In this document: positions 35,269-46,454 of the stretch, piece by piece
How the letters are laid out: each line of letters starts with the position of its first letter
How positions within the stretch are numbered: position 1 is the stretch's first letter
Assembly (NCBI GenBank): GCA_020746875.1
Contig: JAGTJL010000003.1
Span: 2,666,001-2,730,000, forward strand
Reading direction: 5' to 3'
DNA: 64,000 bases
DNA from: Rhexocercosporidium sp. MPI-PUGE-AT-0058
Taxonomy: Eukaryota > Ascomycota > Leotiomycetes > Helotiales
Made by a program: the position numbers and the translations under genes
Notes under the pieces: model-generated
What the model was told of the DNA's origin: nothing
The model's input: only the letters and a program-made list of their open reading frames with translations
Databases searched by the model: none

Positions 35269-35484
35269 ATGTGCGACTACGAAAAGTTCACTTTCAACTG
35301 TGGACACAGTGCCGAGAAACTACTCAGTTATTGCCACTTTGCTCGGAATGACATATATCACCAGTGCTTCGGCGTCAAGGTGACCAAAAATATCTGGTCA
35401 AGGAATTATTTATGCCCTCCCTGTGAGCAAATAGAGAGGCAACGCCAAGCTGCCATCAACGCTCAAGCTCAAAGATATCGTTAA
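35269..35484 (+). CDS. Small Cys/His protein (MCDY type), unknown
   Basis: Intronless 71-aa ORF. It starts M-C-D-Y-E-K-F-T-F-N-C-G-H and has further Cys/His pairs (S-Y-C-H-F-A-R-N, Y-H-Q-C-F-G-V-K) ending in L-C-P-P-C-E, then a Gln/Ala/Arg tail. The spacing of Cys and His could bind zinc, but no standard finger fits. No signal peptide. I regard it as one of the small conserved hypothetical proteins common in filamentous ascomycetes, from general pattern only. A clear TATA box and leader support expression. Confidence 0.65.
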   Translation: MCDYEKFTFNCGHSAEKLLSYCHFARNDIYHQCFGVKVTKNIWSRNYLCPPCEQIERQRQAAINAQAQRYR

Positions 35485-35838
35485 GGAGATGATGGTAGAC
35501 AGAGGTAAAGCAACCTATCTATGAGAAATGGGAAGTAGTAGAAAAGGGACGGGAAATGGGATGGATAGCGGATTGGTCAATTAGTCTTGTATCATATGTA
35601 GCTTTTTTGTAGGTAGTGGCCTGTGGGGAGCTGGCGACAGGGAGTTTCCGAAGCGACTGTCTGCTATAATGACTCATGTATCAAATGCGAGATTTCTTGT
35701 TATGGCATCTTACTTGCAATTTTCTTTTAATCAATAACGTTCTTCATATTCTTCTATCAGAAGTGGACTTGACAACCGTAGTTCTGTTACCCTACCTAAG
35801 CGAGGGAAACCTAGATACAAGTATAGGAAATAACTACC

Positions 35839-36185
35839 TTAGCACAAATGACACGATGCCTTCTCTCCTACCGTCCTATTATCCATAAGAGTCTTCTTTC
35901 TGAAGCAATCTTCCACTCCCAGGGTCAAATACAGTTCTAAATCTCTCCTTCTCACAGCGCACAAACATTTTCCATTCTCCAGATACTGATCCGCAATCAT
36001 AGCTGCTTCTTCCCATGAGGTGATGTGTAGTGATATTCCAAGTGGTGGGTGTTCCACTTGTGATCTGTTTTTGATATTTTCTTCTGGAAGTGGTATTTTA
36101 GTCCTGTGATTTATGGAAGATGTGATGAGGTTTTCGTCGATGACTTTGATGTACGGAATTCCTTGCCTGCGTATGCAAGAGGCGA
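35839..36185 (-). other. Possible coding exon, unrecognised
   Basis: A minus-strand frame open for about 110 codons reads like protein (G-I-P-Y-I-K-V-I-D-E-N, then S-W-E-E-A-A-M-I-A-D) but has no ATG at its head. It is preceded by an acceptor-like GCATACGCAG, so it would be a last exon. Upstream (to about 36390) other frames also look partly coding, but linking them needs introns of about 30 bp. It may be a decayed gene. Left unnamed. Confidence 0.3.
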
Positions 36186-37007
36186 ATTAGACCAACTTTA
36201 AAATACTTCTGTCGCTGCTCCAAAGTTCATGTCGATTGCTTTGATCTCCGAGTTGAATTCTTCGAGCACTGGTTCTCTTCAAGTTCTTAACTGACGGCAG
36301 CAGGAATGTATTTGGAAAAGTCATTTCTATCTGGAATGACTGTGCCTCCACGCCGAAGTTGCAGCACCACTGCTCATTATCTGTTAGTTAGTTTTACTGT
36401 AAATATAATTTCCCGATATTACCATCTCCTATTGAACGCCGCTAAACTGAACCTCACGTCCACCTCCTCATCTCACCAACCTAGCTCCTAGCTCCCACGG
36501 CTTTTACCACTCGCTTAACTCACCACTGAAAACACCCAAGCCGGCTGCTCGTTTCCAGTAGCGTGTACAGGGGACGGCCGCACCAGCAGCCAAAATCTCA
36601 CCTCCCCGTAACTCGCGCCGTACATTTGTCTATTTTCTTCGCCACAAAACCGATGCTATCAAATTATGTGTAACGCTTATCTTTCCTTCAGGTGCACTTA
36701 TTTCCATGGCTGTATCACTTGATTAAAGGTATGTGCGGGTGCGGCTGCGGGTGTGAACTGATTAACAGACGAGTCGGCCGCGCTGGTGCGAAATAGAAAC
36801 CATACTAGGAATTCTGTGATGTCACGTATAAGTACTGATCAATTGGCAACTCTTCTTAACTCTCAAGTACTCATCAGCTTCATTTTCTCGTTCTCTATAA
36901 CAATCTCGTTTTTCTGCACGTCTTTTCTCCCTCTCATCTCACTCTCCGGTCAAGGTTAATTTACGGCCCTCCAAAACTTCATTCTTCACAACAAACAAAC
37001 ACCCAAC
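36186..37007. other. Promoter-side region of the divergent SDR gene
   Basis: Contains several CGG/CCG-bearing GC-rich patches (36580-36620, 36731-36790) and a C/T-rich leader before the ATG at 37008. No gene assigned. Confidence 0.4.
36736..36750 (+). promoter_or_regulatory. Triple CGG direct repeat with 6-bp period
   Basis: CGG at 36736, 36742 and 36748, each separated by 3 bases (GTG, CTG), 258 bp upstream of the SDR start. Direct or inverted CGG repeats are Zn2Cys6 half-sites. The binding protein is unknown. Confidence 0.45.
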
Positions 37008-37908
37008 ATGTCCACCCCAACCCTCCTCCTCATCGGCTCAGGACCCGGTCTCGGTCTCGCAATCAGCAAGTGCTTCGCCTCCAAGAAATTCTCCAAAGTA
37101 GCCCTCATCTCCCGTGACGCCACACGTCTCTCCTCCGAGAAAACCGCCATCGAGACCGCCGTCACATCCAAGAAAGTCGAAATCAAGACATGGAGCGTCG
37201 ATATCGTAGAGAGCGAGAAATTCAAAGCCGTGTTGAAAGAGATTGCCGAGTGGGGGAATGTGACGTGTGTTGTGTTCAATGCTGCTCGTGTGCAGCCGAG
37301 CAAACTTCTGGAGGAGAGCGAGGAGGAGATTTTGAAGGACTTCATGGTTTGTGCTCACATTTGTGGATTTATAGAGCAAGATTGCTGATTTAGATGGATA
37401 AGGTTACGAATATCGCAGCCTACACTACTGCGCAATGGGCTATGCCTATCTTGAGCAAAGTGCCTATGGATCAGAAACCAAGTTTCCTAGTCACGAGCAG
37501 CTTGTTGTGGAAATATCCTTACCCGGCGTTCTTTTCGCTTTCGATGGTTAAGGCTAGTCAGAGGATTTTGGTGCAGAGTTTGGGGCTGTCGTTTCCTGGT
37601 ATGTTGTTTTTATTTTCATCACGAACTCCTGGTTCTAATGTTCTCTCTCCCTTGACTTGAAATTGGCCTAGGTTTCACACAGGGCGCAGAGATGGCAAAC
37701 AAATTCTGATTATCCTCAAGAGAGAGGTTGGTGCCAATTTGCTGACTATTGATTAGATGTTCACTGTGCTCTCCTCAACGTAGGTGGCCAGGTCTCCGAG
37801 GAAGACAAATTCTACAACCCTACGGCAATTGCGGAAAATTTCTGGGACTTATATGATCAGGAGAAGGAGGCTTGGACGCTGGATTTAGATGTTTTAGCTC
37901 CGCAGTAG
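37008..37908 (+). CDS. Atypical short-chain dehydrogenase/reductase
   Basis: Clear exons are 37008-37346, 37394-37598 and 37784-37908, giving 222 aa. The N-terminus M-S-T-P-T-L-L-L-I-G-S-G-P-G-L-G-L-A is a Rossmann nucleotide site (G-x-G-x-x-G); V-F-N-A-A-R replaces the NNAG motif; S-F-L-V-T-S-S is followed by L-S-M-V-K, where the catalytic Tyr of YxxxK is not visible. The third exon ends S-E-E-D-K-F-Y-N-P-T-A-I-A-E-N-F-W. Between exons 2 and 3 relatives usually have about ten more residues; 37676-37735 may hold a lost or extra small exon, but every splice tried breaks the frame or reads poorly. So it could be a damaged gene or an intron I have misread. Confidence 0.65.
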
Positions 37909-38085
37909 CCTTCTACCAAGAACATCAATACAGAGATGCAGGAATGGCTCATGATTTTCGGTAGGGGGAGAGGCACAGCAGTAATCATCTTCAGAGATCA
38001 AGACTTATGGGGATCAGTCTCATTTATATTGAGACGCGCAATACCTAGAACATTATGATGAAGGCTAGCTCCGTATCCAATTACG

Positions 38086-40444
38086 CTAAATACCAAACAA
38101 TGAAAAGTCCAATAGTCCCTTCTCTCTTAGAAATACAAACCAATCAACCTCCTTCTCATCTCCCCCTCCCTGCTTTACCCTCTCCTGTTCCTTGAACAAC
38201 GCCTTTAGAGCATCGATGGACCTAACGAAGTTCCTACCACTGGCATCCGCTCCCATCATCGCCAGCACTCTCAGCACTTCCTCCTTGTCTTCTTTTGATG
38301 TCACCACAGTCCCACACATGAAAAGCGCGACTAAATTGCTAGCAGCGATCGGCCGAGTCTCGCCCCACCGAGGTCGAGTCAGGTATAGAATTTCTCTCGC
38401 AACGTACTGTATGTACTCCTCTCGCCTCTTCGTAAGCTGCCTCCTCTGTTGAGGAAGAATAGAGGTATGAGCATAAATTAGAAGTTGCCTGACCGTGAAT
38501 TGAGCCTATATTCATCAGTTACATCAACCAAAGTTCAAAATAAACGTACAGAATCAAAAGTCGTTTGGCATTGAACCGGCATCCTAGTATACGCCTCATC
38601 GTATATATCAACAGGCAAGCGAGGGTCGATTTCGGCACAGTAGTCATCCAACACTTTGATCTTCGCGTTGAGGTCCTGGAGACCCGGTTCTAGCTCAGAG
38701 ACGTCGATGAACTCTTTTTTGTTTGCAGATTCGAGCATGTTCCTGACGACTCGATGTGCCCATCCTCCGAAGATGTTCAGCATTATTGTCTTTCGTGATA
38801 AATCCGGGTCCCCGAACCCGGCCTCGAGGTGCGGGTGATTTTGTTCGTGAACAGCATTGAAGAATCCACATACCATGACATCTGGAACGATGATGGATTC
38901 CTGTCGATGAAGTATCAAGTTGTACATGTCGCAGTATAGCATGTTTGATGGTATACAATTCATGGAGACTTCTGTGCATTTCTGACACTCCTGGTCCCGG
39001 AAGACATAGGCTGGATTCACCTCTGAAGTCGTGAAATACCAAGCCAAAAGCCGGGTAAGTTGGGCCATGTGATTGAGTTCGAGGTTTGCACGATTCTCGC
39101 AGGCGGCAATCTCGTACCTGTTTCGTCAGAAGGATCCATGCACAGGAGATAGGTATTTACAGTAAGAGGAAATAGTGTGTGTATATCATGTTCACCGATT
39201 CAAGTGAACTGTGCTGTCTTAGACCCTCAACTGCCAGTTGGTAGTATCCTAGAGAGTCCAGGCGGTCGAGTCGTTCACGGTTTGCCATTGAAACAGCAGA
39301 CAATGCCAGCATTGCGTTGTATAGCTAGGACATTAGTATTTCCAGTCTCGCTACCGACGGATTCTTACCGGGTTGAATGAAGAGGCAGCTCGCTCGAAAG
39401 GGTCTTCTGTTTCGTCTAGTGAATGACAAAATGGCCTGACAGTTTCCGGAAATTTGCTGTTGACTTGTATGCTATGAGGCATCAGCGGTGCTTTGGAAGA
39501 TACAGGGGGAAAACTCACTTGTATACCACGACAGTTCTGTAGTGGTTGTAATAGCTGGAAATTGTCAGAAAATTCGATTATCAAGTCCCGGAGGCTTACT
39601 GAAGATCCCGGTTATGAATTAAGGCTTGATCGAACATGCTAGGGTGATTAGTTCTAGCAAAGTTGACATCAAAGGACCTATCCATTCGTCTTGCCAGGCT
39701 CATACCAGTGCTAAGGCTTGCAATAGATCTTTCCGTAGTTGACGGCTCAATCTTCATTACCGAGGTTCTTCGAGATGCAGTCGGGCTGTATGCATAATCT
39801 TCAAACCTTTCGAGCTTGAAACTCGCCGCTGGAATTGTAATTATCGATCCACTACCACTAGGCGGTCTGGATGGCCCTTCAGATTTGTACAGTTCATGAT
39901 AGTTGGCCGGCGTTGTATTTATGAAGCGATCCCCTAAAGAATCAGCATCTTCTAAGTTCAAGTGATACAGTCGGTACATCAAATACAACTTACCGGGTTC
40001 CCCGGAAGTCTCAGCAGCATCTTGGACTTCTTCGGGAAAGTCATCGCCAATAGCCCGACCATCTGTCTTAGGGTCCCATATCGAGCTTTTTTCGGAGGTA
40101 ACTCCGGAAAGAGAAACACGTGCTGCCATCGTCAGTGATAGCAGGAGGGGAAGAGATGTGATTATGACCCACTTGACATCGTTTGGTCTCTCCAACGGTA
40201 CTTAGATGGCTTTTCGCATGTGAGGCCCAACCTCTGGCAGTTGATGCAGACTGGCTGCTCTCTTCCACACTTCACTTTCCGCTTCTGTTTCCCTGGTTAT
40301 CACCGTCTGGGCTGGAGCATGGAAAATTAGACATACCTGACAGGTTCTACAAATCGTCAGCATTCAATTTTATCCAAAGGGCGGGGGAGAAACATACCGA
40401 CATCTTGCACCGAGTTGATTTGATGGTCCTCCTTGACTTGCCAT
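38086..40444 (-). CDS. Zn2Cys6 transcription factor, ten exons
   Basis: Minus-strand exons 40444-40398, 40346-40337, 40284-40173, 40122-39994, 39933-39600, 39554-39519, 39471-39369, 39324-39161, 39117-38550 and 38505-38086 give 640 aa with phase kept at every junction. The zinc cluster (C15, C18, C25, C32, C35, C42; C-x2-C-x6-C-x6-C-x2-C-x6-C) is assembled from three exons, one only 10 nt long. The body is a fungal-specific regulator of the 'N-M-I-Y-T-H-Y-F' type with F-F-N-A-V-H and a basic C-terminal third. Targets unknown; it faces away from the propeller-LysM gene across an empty stretch. Intron density is much higher than in its neighbours. Confidence 0.88.
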
Positions 40445-42383
40445 ATCCTCAAAAGATCTGATTTTCGAAAACAATCGCGGGCTCATTACTGCCTCATGGA
40501 TAAGTAGCTCATGAGAACAAGACGAAGAAATTAGTGTTCGACCGCAATGCAACGTATTGATACAACGTCTCAAGGGTTTGAGAACCGATATCTGCAACCA
40601 TCAAGGGGAAACCACAGATACGTATAGTCGGCAACGTTGCTAAATTCCGAGGCTGTCATGAAAATTGGTAACCTAATAGCGGACACTAAGAACGATGGAA
40701 TTCGTTGTGCCAAAGTCTTTCATGTGTGCTTTTGGGCATGTAAACGCAAGGTTGCAAATACGGCCAGTAGCAACGCGAGGCTCGATATCGCGTGGTACTA
40801 ATGTCTCGGTGCTAGAGCGTCGTCTTAGTAGCAGGCGCTAGGCAATTATTCTCCTTGAAACCATTAGCCAATTAAAGCTCCATAAGAGTCATGAATCACC
40901 AGCCGCGGAGCGTTACCTGACGCCGTCGTTCACAGCCTTGTACCAAATCCCAAATTCGTCTTGACATTTGTCGCTCATGCCTGGAATAGTGATAAGGTAA
41001 CGGTATCGCCGACCGAATGAACAGCTGCTTGCTGTGTGGGTTAGTTAGGTTAATCGCATTAATCGTAGATCTCGTCTTGAATTGGGCATGATGCGTCAGT
41101 TTGGTGAGATCTCGCTTGAAATAGTGGCTCGATTTATCACGTGATAAACTACTCTGCACAGCCACTCGGCGTGGCCCGAGATTCAAACGCAAAAAGCTCG
41201 TGACATCATTACCGTGTGGTCGTCTGTCGAGAATGAGAAGATAACATAATTTATCGGGATCGTAGCGACCTCCGTGAGGTCCTAATTCTTAATTGACTTT
41301 CGCGGTCGGCCCCGGACCTCACCGACTTTTAGAAATATCTTACCCGATATCGACGATCTAGAGACCTCGTGGGTCAGTTTAACTTGGGAACCATCAACAG
41401 AGCCGCATGAAGAAGAAGAGACGAGTGGTCGCTAAGGAGATGGAACCAGTATTTGACTTAGTGGTTGTCTAATCACGAGATCGCAATTGTTTGTTGCTGC
41501 TAATAAGCGCGAGCAACGATCATTTGAGTTTGACCATTTCAAATCGAATATCACCGATATGAATTACCACTCTGGAACTAGCAACAAGGTTGGTTGAGGG
41601 GAAGGGGGGGATGGGCTGCGCGCTTGTCAGGGCTGCAATGTTAAGTGCTTCATTTGAGAGCTGTCTAATCACTTAGTCGCAATGCTTGGGAAATTCTTTG
41701 AACTGGCAGGAAACAACAAGTCAACTTCATTTTATTCCGGCCCAATTAGCCATCTCTCTGTGTTTTGATTAACTTCAGAGCAGAAATGAGAAAAGAATGT
41801 AAAAGATCAACATCAGTGCTCCCCTTCTCGACTGCCTAGATTGAACACCACGCCCTGAAAATACTCTTTTCAATCTACTCGGCCGCATTACAATTATCGG
41901 AAGATGTTTGAGTCCTTCTATCGAGAATTATCTTTTCATGGCTTGGCTAGAACATTGCAGATGGGTTCATTTGCTGCAACAAACTGGTCTCGACGGGTCT
42001 CTTTCGCGACCTGCCTACCAAGGCTAGCTTGCTTAACAATTAGCATCAGGAAACATTGCAGATGTTGAAATGTGACTCAACAGCAATTCCTTCTTACAAG
42101 TAGATTTGAGATCCAAAGCAGCATATTTTCTGTTCGCCTATGCCTCTTCGGAGAATTCCAGCTTACTTGGTCATCTGTTGGTGGTCACTCTGCAGAGGTT
42201 TCATCCATTCTGATTAATTCCATGCCTATTTCCGTGAGAAAGACGGTACAAATATTTTCCATAACTGACTATCATACAGCACAGCGCACAAATACACGCA
42301 CAACTGCAACCGTAAACTTCCTTCAATCCCACTACCATCGCCCACCGTCCGCGAACCGTCTCCACTTTCCGCATTTCCAGCCC
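40445..42383. other. Gene-poor region between the regulator and the propeller-LysM gene
   Basis: No coding feature supported. Near 41262-41320 short inverted repeats occur (GACCTC-CGT-GAGGTC; TGAGGTCC with a distant GGACCTCA). The left part should include the regulator promoter. Confidence 0.45.
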
Positions 42384-44543
42384 TCACAATCCAACACAAA
42401 CCCACTCCCCAGCAATCAACCCCTTACAATCCGTCCCAACACTCGGATTCCACTCCATGAACATCTTACTCGGCACCTGAACCTTCGCACAAATAGTATC
42501 ACACGTATCGCCCTTCACGCCCTCGTAGAAGTGGTTGCATTGCTTCACCATGTCTTCGTGGACAGGTGTAGGAGTTCCTGTGAGCGCTATTGTGCTTCGG
42601 GAGAATTTGATGCTGTTATCGGATGTGGGTGAGAGGGCAGGATTGGGGTTGTTGGGAGAGGAGCCTCGGGTTTGGGTTGCGAAATAGCCGGCTTTGGAGT
42701 CGATGGATGGGCTTTTTGCTGCTGCTGGAGGTCCAGTTGGAGAAATGGCGGCGACACTCGGCTCTGGTGCTAGAGCTGTCGTTGTGAATCTGGTTGGAGT
42801 AGGATCTGCTATTTCTGAGCGCGAACTGGTCAGTGGAGATGCCGTAGTGCTCCCAGCAGAGGTAGGCGTTGCGCCGACAGTTCTCATCAATGTTGGAGTA
42901 GAGGGGGTTGGACTCGGAGATCCGATTGCTTGACAGCCGGATTGAGTAAATGTGGCTGTAGCTAACACCGTAGTAAAAGTCATTGAAGTGCCTTCCTCCC
43001 TTGAGGAGCCGGAGCTGCTGGAAAGTGATGATGCTTTTGTTGAGCTTGGAGTTGGTGCACTCACTGCACTGGTACTTCCTCCTTCCCCAACTCCCCCACC
43101 AACAACGATGTCCTTCTCACCCTCTTCAGCCCAAATGACACTGCTGACCAAACCAGCTGCACCGCCAACGTCCAGATCCAAACTTCCAAGCTGCGAGGAG
43201 AATGTACCAGTCTGGACATCTCGCTTGAGAATCACAACTTTGTTCTGTCCGTTCAGGGCGACAGCGACACGATCACCAGCTCGATTGATAGCGAAAGATC
43301 TTGGTCCAATACCACCTGCTGAGAATTTCTGGAGGAGTTTGGAATTGCCTGTCTTTGGGTCGAGAGAGAATGTGACGATTGTGTCGGATGGGGATGTTGG
43401 GTTTAAGGGCCCAGGTGGGATGAGCTTGTCCATTCGAGAGGAGATGATGAGGAACTTATTATCCGGCTATGAACTACCGTCAGTAAACTTCATCACCACG
43501 CATTCCATTTAGCCCAAAAATCGAGCAACAGAGAAATTTACTCACAGTCAACCTAATCTCCGCGGCTGCAGCCCCAGCCGGCAAATCCTCACCATCGAAA
43601 ATAGTACTCATGTACACATTCTTGAACTCCAACGTCCCCTTCGCCGTATACAAAACCTCATACCCATGCAACATATTCATCTTCTCCATCACAACATACA
43701 CATACGTCTTGCCGGTCTTCCCATCCGGCTGATAGAAAACCAGATGTCTCGGTCCGCTGCCCTGGTGGACACGAAGGGGATCTTGGCCTGTGGGATCGGT
43801 TAACATGCCGCCTTCTGCGAAACCGAAAACGTGGATCATATCGGCGCTGAGGTCGGGCGCGAGGATGAACTCTCGATGACGACTTGATCTGTTGAGGGAT
43901 GTGTTAGTAAGTACCAGGCGGAGTCTTTTTTGATTGGCAGGATTACGTACGGATGAATGGGACAGCGGGCTTTGTTGCGATCGAACCTGCAGGCTGGAAA
44001 CCGAAGCTGAAACTGTATGTTCGCAAGACTTCGAGGGATGACGGGTCGGTGGTGTTGATGATGCTGATTCCGGAGCCGCCACTGTGGATTTAGTCAGTAA
44101 CTACCAACACATGTCGCGCTCGAATGACAAGGGAAGAGTGAAGAGACGAAAAAAACCTACTAATGCGCAACAGCCATCAACTTCTCCTCCCCAACCATAT
44201 AAGTGACCGTACTCACACCTCCATTCAGCGTGATAACATTATCTAAGAACTTCAAACTCCCATCGGCCTCAACCTTGAATGAAGTGAAGTTCGCCTTATC
44301 GGGAGTTGTAAAGCCTTCATCAGCGCAGTACAGGGTGGATGTCTTGCTATGGTATTCGAGCCAGGACGGAGATGGTGTGCAGCCGTGAGACTGGAAGGTA
44401 GCTTTGAGATCTACACTGTTTCCGTCGGGCTTATCTGTGAGTTCAATGGTGGTGATGTTGCCGGAATAAGAGGAGACATAGAGTCTGCTTGCGTGGGTGA
44501 GGGAGAGGAGCCCGAGGGTGAGAATATTGTACGCGAGTTGCAT
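42384..44543 (-). CDS. Secreted carboxymuconate-cyclase-like beta-propeller with C-terminal LysM
   Basis: Minus-strand exons 44543-44161, 44081-43947, 43888-43546 and 43466-42384 give 647 aa. A signal peptide (residues 1-19, M-Q-L-A-Y-N-I-L-T-L-G-L-L-S-L) leads into a seven-bladed lactonase/carboxymuconate-cyclase propeller (PF10282 type) with A-P-D-L-S-A-D-M-I-H-V-F, H-Q-G-S-G-P-R-H and R-S-F-A-I-N-R-A-G-D-R. A long Ser/Thr/Pro/Ala linker (about 415-590) follows, likely O-glycosylated. The last 51 residues (597-647) are a LysM of the fungal secreted type: F-Y-x-G-V-K-G-D-T-C, M-E-W-N-P-S-V-G, C-K-G-L and W-V-C-V-G-L, with four or more Cys. LysM binds chitin-like glycans; the related Gp70 of Sporothrix is a cell-wall glycoprotein of the propeller family. 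A cell-wall-bound glycoprotein is the most likely role. Three introns, frame intact. Confidence 0.88.
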
Positions 44544-44918
44544 CTTGGAGGATGTTTTGTCTTTGGAGTCTGTATTGTTTCGTAGATTTGAAAGGTAGGA
44601 TTGTCTTGGTGTTTCGAGCCGATTTGAGGAAAGGCGCAGATTTATGGTGTGGAAGGAGACTCGATTTAGCTTTGTCCATGAATTTTGTGTTAATCAGAGA
44701 GGAATATGCTACCTGCTGACTGTGATAGAGATAGTTGTAGCTATTGCCCAGCAAAGACTGTGATTATCCTAGTCTTTCGTGATTGTGATACTGAAATTAG
44801 AAAAGATGAAGACCAGTCACTGAACCCGCCATCTCCACCCTTAGAGAAATCTAGATCTTGAACATTTAGTCCCTTCATCACTGAACAAAGCGGAAGCTTA
44901 TTTTCAGAGAAAGTGACA
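44544..44918. promoter_or_regulatory. Divergent promoter region between the propeller-LysM gene and a small gene
   Basis: 375 bp between start codons that face apart. No specific element named. Confidence 0.4.
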
Positions 44919-45292
44919 ATGGCCCAAACAAGGAATCCGCTCGAAATAACTTACCGAGCCCTGCTTCAAGCCCTTCCAGTAACTCCAGATCCCCATGCGC
45001 ACTCCTAGCCACCTAAGGCAGAATCTCAAGCAGCCAACCACTGTTTACCCTTTTCCAAAAATCTCAGCTGAAAAACTCTCCCAACTTCGAAGCACTCGGA
45101 AGGGAAGTCAAGTGCTATAGAGATCTAAAATTAAGCGAGGTCAACCGCCTTCCCCGCGGGGAGATTTTCACCATCAGCGACGAGACCAGTCTTGACGAGT
45201 GGGTCCTCTCCATATCATCAATGGAAATCATTCTTACCGTTTGCCTCACCCGCGGTTTGAATAACTATGAGGATCGGCGAGGAATCATATAA
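44919..45292 (+). CDS. Small unrecognised protein, 94 aa
   Basis: Exons 44919-44978 and 45068-45292 join in frame across an 89-bp GTAACT...CAG intron. The product starts M-A-Q-T-R-N-P-L-E-I and continues as a charged domain with K-C-Y-R-D-L-K-L-S-E-V and D-E-T-S-L-D-E-W; no signal peptide or membrane segment. Without splicing the first frame stops after 29 codons. No family recognised. The divergent neighbour is the propeller-LysM gene. Confidence 0.45.
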
Positions 45293-46454
45293 GAAACTAG
45301 ATGGTAAATGACTTCCACCTCTACCGGTGCTACTCGTCCTGAGACAAGGACATCGTACTGTAGGCTAGCAGCAGAGGGATAAGCAAGTCGTGAAATATTG
45401 ACAATGCTTTGCTAACAAACTCCCGAAGTCTTCCACTCTGATTGCGGAGAAGGAATTGCCAGACTACAGGCAACGAAATGCGATTCAAGTACGTTCTTGA
45501 ACGATGATGCAAAACAAAACACTGGCGAGTGAAACATACCCTCGACAAGTAAGGAGGAAAGGATGAAATCGGGTCTCTAACCCACCGAACATGTCTCGTG
45601 CTTCTTCTTCGCTGCTTAATTACCAAGGTTAAATGAACAAAACGGAACAGAGGAGAAGAGATCAGAAAGGGCGATAAAACAAACCGAGCGTCCCCCTTCC
45701 CAACCGGCAGCACCCAGAAAAAGAAATTCCGGACCATGTGTCTTCATACAGCTTCAATTCCCATCCAATACACCCACCACCTTGACTACACTTACATCAC
45801 GGCGATACAATCGAGCTTCAAGTTCAGCTTGCCCAGAGTACTTAAATTTGCAGACCCAAATATAGGGGTTTAAGTTCCAGATCTTCATCCGCCTCTCAGC
45901 CGCTTCTCTGGCTAAATTTCCCGTCACCTTCGTCATCTCGCATTCCCACCCTTCCGTGTATTATCATGCGCACCACTCGGTACCTCCCCGTCTTCTTTTA
46001 ATGGTAAATGCCGACATCCAACCTAATCCTGCGGTACTGGAGTTGGACCAAGAAGGTTCCCGAGACGCGGGATAGCTATGGTTTTCTGCATCCCGGAATT
46101 TGTACCGAGGATTTTGTACCGAGGATTTTGTGAATACTCTTTGGTAAAGATTCTAAAGACAAGGAAAGTGTTCCCAAACGAGATATCGGCACTTGCCGTT
46201 CTCTCAACTCGAGGTTCTGAGCCCTCTTTGACTCGCAGAAGAAGTCAAAGAGAAGGAGAACTTGGGACGTCTTTCTAAAAGGGTATATTGCATGCATATA
46301 CAACAGAACATAATGTCTCGCACCCTTCACTCTCAATGCCCACACCCTTCCATGCAAGTCCCCCCTCGTTTTCCCTGTATAACCCAACCCAAAAAGCAAA
46401 TTCCAAGATCCTCACCCGCATCTGCAAGGCAGGTGTTTTCGGTTAGGAGGAGAC
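45293..46454. other. Region between the small gene and the subtilisin gene
   Basis: Minus-strand frames at 45330-45936 include an ATG-started 60-codon piece (45936-45754) with a GTAAGT inside, but no convincing continuation. A 15-bp unit GTACCGAGGATTTTG is repeated twice at 46102-46131. Confidence 0.4.

Noticed and set aside
41262..41320. Short inverted repeats around GACCTCCGTGAGGTC
   Set aside because: Arms of 6-8 bp in GC-rich DNA are not rare enough to assign a function.
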